59,957 bases of DNA, taken from contig JANQEO010000237.1 of the NCBI GenBank assembly GCA_028278325.1, forward strand, positions 1-59,957, given 5' to 3'. The stretch is from Candidatus Binatia bacterium. Its GTDB lineage: Bacteria > Desulfobacterota > Binatia > UBA1149 > JAJCZL01. Positions 54,701 to 59,957 of this stretch are shown here, piece by piece (position 1 is the first letter of the stretch; each line of letters opens with the position of its first letter). The translations under genes and the position numbers were made by a program. A model generated the notes under the pieces. The model was not told where the DNA came from. It ran no database searches and saw only the letters and a program-made list of their open reading frames with translations.

Positions 54701-57700
54701 TCCGGGTCGTCGCCCGTGTGTGGCCCGTCGAAGGCCACCGCGACGGCTATCACCCTTCCTCCCGCGTCGAAGCGCTTGATCCCCGTATAGACTCCTCGCA
54801 GTGTGCCCTGCTCGTTTCGCCTCATGGTCTTCGTGTAAAGTTCACGGCCACGGCCATCGTAATACGTGACCGTAGGTGCAAGGTTCGCAGATTCGACGAT
54901 CACGTGGCCAGGCACCGATGCGTCGGGCTGTAAGGGGTCGAGTACCGGGTCGAGGTAGAGGAACCTTCTCTCCACGACGTCGCCCTGGCCATCGAAGTCC
55001 GGCCCTATGAACTCCACCGCACGGCCCAAGCCGTCGTAGGACGTACGGTACGTTTCACCGTCAGGTCCGGTGACGCTCAGAAGTTTGCCCGTTCGATAGT
55101 CATAGGTAGTTTCGCGCCGCGTCCTCAGTCTTCCTATCTTGGTGGCTAGCGCGTAGAGACCGTGGGCATCGAAGTCGCGATTGGCTACGCGCGCCTTGTC
55201 TCGCAGCGGGGACATCGTCTTACGCACCAGGCCGCCTGCGCGGTGCCAATAGCGTCGAACGGACCACGCATCATCGATGCAACTCCCCTCACTGTTCCAC
55301 CTCCTACAGGTGCTTACCGACCGTAAGCTTCGGTTGCGGTATTCGAAGCGCTTCTCGCTGAGTGGTGAGTTCGAGCCGTCGGCGAGGGTCAACACCCGTG
55401 TGGCCCGGCCCACTCGATACTCCAGCGGCAGACCGGTCGATGCAGGCGGGGGATCGATCTTCTCGTAGTCCGTGAGCGTCGAGAAAACGTAGGACCCCGC
55501 ATTGCTGACGACGGTGTTTTCGATCTCATTGCCGTATTCGTCGTATCTATAGTGCGTGTGCCGCGCGAGAGAGGTCACGGGTTCGGGCGATGCGGTCGCC
55601 GACGCATCGTGCTTGTAGGGCGTGTTTATGTGCTCAGCGAGCAGTAGATCCAGCCTGAGCGGCGGCTCGGGCGCCAACAACTCGTCCACATCCGGCCAGA
55701 CATTGTCTTCGTGCGAAAGCACCAGTTTCCAGGGATCGCATTCGGGCGATGGCGACAGAGGAGCCCAGTCACAGCCCGGATCGCCCAATAGCCACGACTC
55801 GTCCAGCAGACCGAAACGAGCCTCGTCTTGGTGAAACGAAGCATAAAAGATCTTGCCCGAAGAATCCCGGCTCCACACCCGGCCAAAGCCGCGGAACTCC
55901 CTGTGGCGCCCATCATAGATTCCGTCTGCGTATGCGAAGGACGTCCTAGCGGGCTCCGAGTTGCCGAGCACTTGATCGGAGAACACGTCAGAGGACTGCT
56001 CTGCGGTCACTACCCAGTAGGGAAACGGCACGCAGTCCCCGGAGACCGGCGTCGCATCGTCAGCATAGGAGCAAGGTGAATCGCCAAGCATCGTCACCGG
56101 CGCATACTCGAGCAAAGTTTCGCCGCCGGCGCCGTTGAGCATCCCGACCAGGAGGTTGGGTTTCGTGCGATAGAGATCACCGTCACCAACCGGCGCTGCC
56201 GGATGGCGGTACACATGCCATTCGTCATCGGGGCCGATACGCTCGACGAGATCGACGAGACCGTCGCCGTCGAAATCGAAGAGATCATACTCCCGGCCGT
56301 CGACCGGCCACACCGCATCGCTGTAGTGACGCAGCCTCTCGCTGAAGACGCCGGGCCACTCGGCTCCCCATGCGTTCCAGATCACGGGCGAGGAGAAAGA
56401 ACCGCCTGTGTTGACGAACAACAGTAGCCCCCTGCAACACCCGGGTAGTTCGGCAACACCGATCGCACACTGAGGTACGTCACCGCAGGCCGCGCCGGGG
56501 AGCTGCGGACCATTGCCGGATTCGTCCTCGCCGACAGCCTGCGTAGCCGGATCTACCTGAATGGGACGCAGCAGATCGGGTAGACCGTCGCCGGTCATGT
56601 CGATCAGTTCCGTCCAAGCCTTGGCGATCGAGGTGTTGGTTGCAACGTGAGCGTAGAATCCCGGCAAAGGCGCCAGGCCGTACTCCGACCCCCAGCCTTC
56701 CACTCCCCATGGGACCGGCGACTCGAAGCCCGATCCGTTGTTTAGGCGTACTGTCCAAGCGTATTGGCTATTGTGTAGAGCACCCCTGGAGGCACCATCA
56801 AAGGCATCGACATGGTCGGGTAGCCCGTCGCCGTTGATGTCGAACAGTCCCGATACGCGTACGGTGCCGATACCGACCGGGCTCGCGTCGACAACAGCGA
56901 TATCTGCCGCCGGTGCCTCGACTCGCTCCGGAGCCGTCACAAACCCCGCGCCGGTGTTCCAGTAGACATCCCAATGCCCGTCCAGGTCCGAGCGCGAATC
57001 CACGAAATCAGGCAGCCCGTCGTTGTTCATATCCACCGTGTCGCGCCGCAAGGCGCCGCTGCCGCCGGTATCTCGCAAAAACGCATGAGGTGCCGCCCAG
57101 GAAAGAGGTGACTGCGCGAACCCATGCCCCGTGTTCTCATAGACTAGCCACACACAACTCGACGGGGTCGTCAGCGAACAGTGGTGATCCTGACGCGCAT
57201 CCACAAGATCGGGCAGCCCGTCGCCGGTGACATCCACGATGTCGACCGTGATGTTCCCACCACCGTCGAGTTTGCGTATGAGTTTGGAGTCCCCACCTCC
57301 GCCGGGCCACGGCCAGGGCTGCCAAGCGCCGAACCCCGAACCCGTCCCCAGGCGTACCGAGGGCGGAAAGTTGGGAAGCAAGAACTCTTTACCCACGTAG
57401 TCGACCAGACCGTCGCCGTTTATGTCGAAGACGTCATACCAGGATGAGGAGTCGAGATGCCGAAACGGTCCAGGGGACGGGAACCGTATCGCCGCGTCAC
57501 TTCGGTCCTGGGGCGCCCCGAGCGGCCAGCCCGTGACTATTGCCCTCGAGTACAAGAACACCGTCTCGGGTGCCGTTACGTCGGGCCCGCCCGCAGGCCC
57601 CGCGTATGCGGTAAGACCGACACCGGCCAACGTATGCGTTCCCGCCTTGTCTCTGGCGTCGTCGTGGACGAAGACGTACTCGCGCACGACGTTCTCGTCT

Positions 57701-58617
57701 CGGTCGAAGGGTGCGGCCTCCACTCCGGCAGCAACGTGGGTGGTGATGGCGTCGAGGCGCAACCCGCCTTCCGGCCGAGCGAACCCCGCGGAATAGTCGA
57801 GTGCGGGCGCGCTCGGATAGCCCGTCGACGACCAATGAAACGCTATACGAAAGATGTGCTCTTCAGGGCCGAACCCTCCGTAGCGAATTTCTTCGGGCAG
57901 CCCACGCGGACCCGGCTCGGCGGGCAGTGTGGGACCGTAGTGATAGTCGATGCGGTTGCCGAAGATGTCTTCGGCGCTCTCGAGCAACCAGGCATATGTG
58001 CCGGTCGAGGTCGAAACATCGGGCCCCATACGGCTGTGGCGCGGCGCGCCGGCGTCGGCCGACTGCTTTCCGAAGATGTACTTGTTGCCGTTCTTGTCGA
58101 AGACCTTCCAGAAGTTCTCCGCCCCGTCTTGAAAACCGATCTTGAAGTGGGAGCCTTCGAAGCGGGCGCGATACAGCTTGCCGCCCGCGTGCTCGAGTTC
58201 TATGGCCTGTCCCGCGAACTCGAGGATGAAGGTGTCGCCGCCGTGAGGATCGTTGTCGTAGCGGGGCACGCCCCACTTCAAAGACCGGCTGATTCGGCCA
58301 ATCGGGAGGTCCCATCCGAAACCGTAGGGACTGGGGCCACCATGACTCGAGTACACCAGCTCGAGCCTAGGCGTCATCAAGAGCCTGCCCGGAGGCACTT
58401 CGATCGGGATGGAAGTAACTGCAGCACCGCTGGCAGGGTCGGCGCCGAGCGCAGACGCGAGACCGGCAAACGCTCCCGAGCCGTGCCCGGATTGGGAACC
58501 CTGCGCCGCCGCACCGGGCAGCGGGAAGTCGTACTGGGCCCTGACCGCAGGGGCGCCGACTAAGACGAGTGCCAACCAAGAGGCACCCAAGACCAGGACG
58601 GACGGGCGACAGCTCAT
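51763..58617 (-). CDS. Giant exported SpvB/VCBS/Rhs-repeat protein
   Basis: A 2284-residue Rhs-family protein. Signal peptide to about residue 27 (APAVRA/QYDF). The SpvB-like domain (about 45-330, VTSIPIEVPPGRLLMTP...GFGWDLPIGRISR) precedes six FG-GAP/VCBS Ca-binding motifs of the form DxDGDGLxD at about 390-800 (INGDGLVD, VTGDGLPD, MNNDGLPD, FDGDGLVD). Then TcB-like and many YD repeats (RDALGRILEISD, YDRVGRVASVDYG) and the Rhs core (GYLYFGARFMDPERG, about 1930-1945; ending NGVDPDG near 1980). The last 303 residues (51766-52674) are Gly/Ala-rich and hydrophobic. This combines TcB- and TcC-like parts in one chain, as in secreted Rhs/Tc toxins. Its ATG overlaps the stop of the small upstream gene (ATGA). 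Confidence 0.88.
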   Translation of the reverse strand: MSCRPSVLVLGASWLALVLVGAPAVRAQYDFPLPGAAAQGSQSGHGSGAFAGLASALGADPASGAAVTSIPIEVPPGRLLMTPRLELVYSSHGGPSPYGFGWDLPIGRISRSLKWGVPRYDNDPHGGDTFILEFAGQAIELEHAGGKLYRARFEGSHFKIGFQDGAENFWKVFDKNGNKYIFGKQSADAGAPRHSRMGPDVSTSTGTYAWLLESAEDIFGNRIDYHYGPTLPAEPGPRGLPEEIRYGGFGPEEHIFRIAFHWSSTGYPSAPALDYSAGFARPEGGLRLDAITTHVAAGVEAAPFDRDENVVREYVFVHDDARDKAGTHTLAGVGLTAYAGPAGGPDVTAPETVFLYSRAIVTGWPLGAPQDRSDAAIRFPSPGPFRHLDSSSWYDVFDINGDGLVDYVGKEFLLPNFPPSVRLGTGSGFGAWQPWPWPGGGGDSKLIRKLDGGGNITVDIVDVTGDGLPDLVDARQDHHCSLTTPSSCVWLVYENTGHGFAQSPLSWAAPHAFLRDTGGSGALRRDTVDMNNDGLPDFVDSRSDLDGHWDVYWNTGAGFVTAPERVEAPAADIAVVDASPVGIGTVRVSGLFDINGDGLPDHVDAFDGASRGALHNSQYAWTVRLNNGSGFESPVPWGVEGWGSEYGLAPLPGFYAHVATNTSIAKAWTELIDMTGDGLPDLLRPIQVDPATQAVGEDESGNGPQLPGAACGDVPQCAIGVAELPGCCRGLLLFVNTGGSFSSPVIWNAWGAEWPGVFSERLRHYSDAVWPVDGREYDLFDFDGDGLVDLVERIGPDDEWHVYRHPAAPVGDGDLYRTKPNLLVGMLNGAGGETLLEYAPVTMLGDSPCSYADDATPVSGDCVPFPYWVVTAEQSSDVFSDQVLGNSEPARTSFAYADGIYDGRHREFRGFGRVWSRDSSGKIFYASFHQDEARFGLLDESWLLGDPGCDWAPLSPSPECDPWKLVLSHEDNVWPDVDELLAPEPPLRLDLLLAEHINTPYKHDASATASPEPVTSLARHTHYRYDEYGNEIENTVVSNAGSYVFSTLTDYEKIDPPPASTGLPLEYRVGRATRVLTLADGSNSPLSEKRFEYRNRSLRSVSTCRRWNSEGSCIDDAWSVRRYWHRAGGLVRKTMSPLRDKARVANRDFDAHGLYALATKIGRLRTRRETTYDYRTGKLLSVTGPDGETYRTSYDGLGRAVEFIGPDFDGQGDVVERRFLYLDPVLDPLQPDASVPGHVIVESANLAPTVTYYDGRGRELYTKTMRRNEQGTLRGVYTGIKRFDAGGRVIAVAVAFDGPHTGDDPEMVESDALGDFDRTLISSVPGWTEYVYDPITGRPLAKVLPDERSTSVLFDFGVPGVRATVDANQSEAGFEGAVTLEYFDGLGRLLSRELCSLLPDLYAGQACPAAALLSKRSFEYDGLDRPIREWLDGVAGPLRVVEYDGMGNETFIDEADSGMWMHGYDAAGNVVTSIDPRGQRILRRYWKSGEPREIRGPTTRVRFRYHRKGLGAGKVQSISVETSRTGASPATIERHYAYNRRGLVAGERLEVSTGLLDVSGFDFAHGYELPDRVNSTRYPGGVDGAYETVTTGYDALSGLPVSLSTSVASTGVAADAGYDVLGNLAWIEYGNGTVDLFSHDDPVDGGRLRCVTTDFIDSAAGACVPSSRALRSLDVSRRDALGRILEISDRLVGTGDTASAHQQVTYDRVGRVASVDYGQGLGADSDTFAYGPTGNLTARNDIVFAYDPSHPHQMSAWWQAGSGPTAVGHDANGNLVTGRFGRSLEYDEHDRLARVSAGSVMVQENFYDHSTTRVARYDEQGAATHYFNGLFEIDFSADEIVRHFYFGSRPVASDRISRFPGPGDQDGAATPSYYHLDHLGSPQVVTDGDGNVVEQIRYRVFGEVRGVWAYGDGQPQEASSVVSEFGFAGQEADEETGYLYFGARFMDPERGSFLTHDPKRQFASPYTYAGFDPVNGVDPDGTLVLGLGTAEFFTGLFAAATFVDVLLDGADLGAALAAAGSAGATSLAFGPIQGGLTAPLAGVALGSLNAAQLADLVLGVSSAAESFRSGAAARGVAGVSATAFGLSKSLSVASSASAIDDDARQGAAPAARLDGDGILRFGVLVAGGNSAIDAQALMAAERKRDSANADHDAAVRQARLEELEAASQVMGIAALTLGGAALLTPPGSLAATGLSAGALFLSAASTSTGLMTDVLQSRFDADTLARVAGGIGTVVPGPMGIAYSSAGSALSLLNQATSPPPGFSMDPRGRLNQVLRSQGRAGRP

Positions 58618-58970
58618 CGCGCTTTGGCCGGCTCGCCAAGCGATGGCGCGGGCTCGACCCCGGTGCGGGCGGCGGGGGAAGGTGACGTCAAAACTCCGGC
58701 AAGGGGCAAGGGCCCGGCTTCATACCCACCCGGCATCCTCGTGGGCCTGTCGGCAAGGCGACGGCGCAAGACTTCGCGTCTAAACTCCACGCGATCGGCC
58801 AAGGCGGGCGACTCCGGCCCCGAAGTGACCGCCCTTGCCACGGCCGCTTGGGGCTCGGTGGCCGCGAGCGCGACCATGCCGGCAGCGGCTACGAATGAAG
58901 TGACTACGAGCCAGGCCTTGCGCGCTGAAAGCGTCGATGCCGCTCGTACGGTTGCGTATCGCCGGTTCAT
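58614..58970 (-). CDS. Small exported protein, first gene of the Rhs operon
   Basis: A 118-residue protein starting at the ATG at 58970, 4 bases after GAGGAGG. The N-terminal signal/TM segment (KAWLVVTSFVAAAGMVALAA, about residues 17-36) is followed by an unstructured-looking Pro/Ala-rich tail with no recognised domain (EFRREVLRRRLADRPTRMPGG is the only helical part). Its stop overlaps the Rhs ATG by 4 bases, so translation is coupled. Possible accessory or chaperone for export of the Rhs protein, but this is conjecture. Confidence 0.65.
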   Translation of the reverse strand: MNRRYATVRAASTLSARKAWLVVTSFVAAAGMVALAATEPQAAVARAVTSGPESPALADRVEFRREVLRRRLADRPTRMPGGYEAGPLPLAGVLTSPSPAARTGVEPAPSLGEPAKAR

Positions 58971-59173
58971 TCCGCCTCCTCGTCGCCCGCGGCGGGTCTC
59001 GATCAGCCACGGGGACGGCACAGGCGACGCTAAAGAAGCCCGCTCCGGAGCGTCAATGCGACGACAGTGATCAACTAGGCATCGACGGCGAAGAAGTCCG
59101 GGCAAGCCGCTTGCGTCTGCATGAACACGGGCGACAATCTGCGGAGCACAACCGCCAAGACGGAGGACCAGAC

Positions 59174-59779
59174 ATGGCAATCAGAAAGAAGAAGACGAAA
59201 ACTTCCAAAGCCTCGGGCGGCGCTGGCTCGAGCAAGGTCGCCGTCAAGAAGCCGGCACAAGGTTCCAAGACCAAGGCCCCGGCCGCCAAGCGGAGCGCCG
59301 ACGCCCTGGCCACGCTTCGCGAGCGTATCGACAAAGTATTCAACGAGTTCTTCACCGAGTTCCCCCGCGTGGGCTTCGGCCGCAGCATGTTCGACCGTCT
59401 CTTCGACCTGGAACCCTTGGCCAAGATCGAGAGCTCTTTCGGTCTGTCCATGCCGGCGGTGGATCTCGTTGAAAAGACTAAGGAATACACGATCACGGCG
59501 GAACTCCCCGGTATGAGCGAGAAGGATCTCGACCTGTCCGTTCGCGGTAATCTCCTGACTATCAAGGGAGAGAAGAAGGAAGAGCGCGAGACCAAGGACA
59601 AGGACCGCTACGTATCTGAGCGCCGCTACGGCTCCTTCCAGCGATCCTTCCGGCTTCCCGATGGAGTCGACGAGGAAGGCATCGACGCGGACTTCAAGAA
59701 CGGCGTTCTGACGATACGTCTACCCAAGACCAGGGAGGCCCAGAAGGCCGCGCGCAAGATCTCGGTCTCGAGCGACTGA
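59174..59779 (+). CDS. Hsp20/alpha-crystallin family small heat-shock protein
   Basis: ATP-independent holdase, 201 residues from the ATG at 59174 with GGAGG 7 bases upstream. It has an unusual Lys/Ala/Ser-rich N-terminal extension (about residues 1-40) before the core. The alpha-crystallin domain runs from PAVDLVEKTKEYTITAELPGM to GVLTIRLPKT (about 95-185), with GSFQRSFRLPDGVD in the middle. A terminal I-S-V triplet provides the I-x-V tail motif that docks between dimers. No heat-shock promoter or ROSE-like element was identified upstream. Confidence 0.93.
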   Translation: MAIRKKKTKTSKASGGAGSSKVAVKKPAQGSKTKAPAAKRSADALATLRERIDKVFNEFFTEFPRVGFGRSMFDRLFDLEPLAKIESSFGLSMPAVDLVEKTKEYTITAELPGMSEKDLDLSVRGNLLTIKGEKKEERETKDKDRYVSERRYGSFQRSFRLPDGVDEEGIDADFKNGVLTIRLPKTREAQKAARKISVSSD

Positions 59780-59801
59780 CCCGACCGCCGAAAGTTCTGT
59801 T

Positions 59802-59826
59802 AAATCGACGATAATTTGGTCGATTT
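59802..59826. promoter_or_regulatory. Perfect 8-bp inverted repeat downstream of hsp20
   Basis: AAATCGAC (59802-59809) and GTCGATTT (59819-59826) flank a 9-base AT-rich spacer, 22 bases after the hsp20 stop and just before a possible promoter. Could be an operator for the next gene or a weak terminator for hsp20 (CGTTT follows). Not assigned to a known regulator. Confidence 0.45.
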
Positions 59827-59829
59827 CGT

Positions 59830-59858
59830 TTGACCCGATGAGGTAGAGTGATTATCAA
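59830..59858 (+). promoter_or_regulatory. Candidate sigma-70-type promoter for the last gene
   Basis: TTGACC (59830) and TATCAA (59853) are separated by 17 bases, about 70 bases before the ATG at 59929. The -35 matches 5 of 6 consensus bases and the -10 matches 4 of 6; an inverted repeat lies just upstream. Confidence 0.4.
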
Positions 59859-59928
59859 AACCTAAAGAGACACGTAATAGTTTCTTATCGCCGCCCGCCC
59901 CCTTGGTGTCTCGAGGAGACCGCACAGT

Positions 59929-59957
59929 ATGAAGCATTTCCACGTCCTCTCTTTTGA
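59929..59957 (+). CDS. Start of a gene truncated by the right edge
   Basis: ATG at 59929 with GAGGAG 9-10 bases upstream opens a frame reading MKHFHVLSF before the window ends. Too short to identify. Confidence 0.5.

Overview
The window is GC-rich (roughly 60-65 % by eye) bacterial chromosome, densely coded on both strands, with no gap over 300 bases. The gene content is Gram-negative and points to a deltaproteobacterium-like lineage such as Candidatus Binatia (Desulfobacterota_B) or Myxococcota. This rests on several features: many large secreted Cys-rich proteins, a Thr-rich linker and dockerin-like Ca-binding motifs, SpvB/Rhs and YadA-head-like surface proteins, DUF2236, CobW and an acyl-CoA dehydrogenase. 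The placement is an inference; no rRNA is present to settle it.

Layout. 1-2.1 kb: two tandem tautomerases upstream of a truncated MMPL/RND exporter. 2.2-4.7 kb: a DUF442-type phosphatase-like lipoprotein and a secreted BNR-repeat protein. 4.9-11 kb: the proteostasis block tig-clpP-clpX-lon (minus strand), flanked by tRNA-Leu(TAG) and tRNA-Val(TAC). 11.1-13.7 kb: carbamoyltransferase, SxtJ and DUF5989 genes ending at a strong hairpin. 13.9-16.2 kb: a lamin-tail/dockerin-like protein, a YadA-head-like repeat protein and a small membrane protein. 16.4-30 kb: metabolic and redox genes, namely a yellow/royal-jelly-type propeller, CobW GTPase plus ABM monooxygenase, acyl-CoA dehydrogenase, SprT-like peptidase, GST, acetolactate synthase, inositol-phosphatase family, exported Pcm, glyoxalase I, a sulfatase-fold hydrolase, DUF2236, an MBL-fold hydrolase and a quinone oxidoreductase. 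30-36 kb: CHRD protein, bicupin lipoprotein, and a 952-residue Cys-rich protein with four 153-bp repeats. 36-38.6 kb: an R2-like diiron protein, a SELENOPROTEIN of the glycine/betaine reductase B family read through an in-frame UGA, and a DoxX-like protein. 38.8-44.8 kb: hybrid histidine kinase and response regulator, a Rho-N-like protein, TetR, sulfotransferase and small membrane proteins. 44.9-51.4 kb: a secreted Cys-rich protein, GT87-type glycosyltransferase, formyltransferase and a NapG/NapH-like ferredoxin pair. 51.3-59 kb: a three-gene operon built around a 2284-residue SpvB/VCBS/Rhs protein. 59.2 kb to the end: Hsp20 and the first codons of another gene.

The most notable element is the selenoprotein at 37276-38142. 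Its coding frame crosses UGA at codon 177 in the context U-P-D-C-C. About 10 nt after the UGA there is a stem-loop with a GGUCG apical loop, matching the layout of a bacterial SECIS. An ordinary ORF caller splits this gene in two. Second is the Rhs operon, where a roughly 300-residue hydrophobic Gly/Ala-rich tail is followed 6 bases later by a small membrane protein. Third is a set of extracellular proteins sharing duplicated cohesin-like, dockerin-like and beta-rich C-terminal modules, which suggests a surface-assembly repertoire. Fourth is a perfect inverted repeat that buries the start codon of the hybrid histidine kinase.
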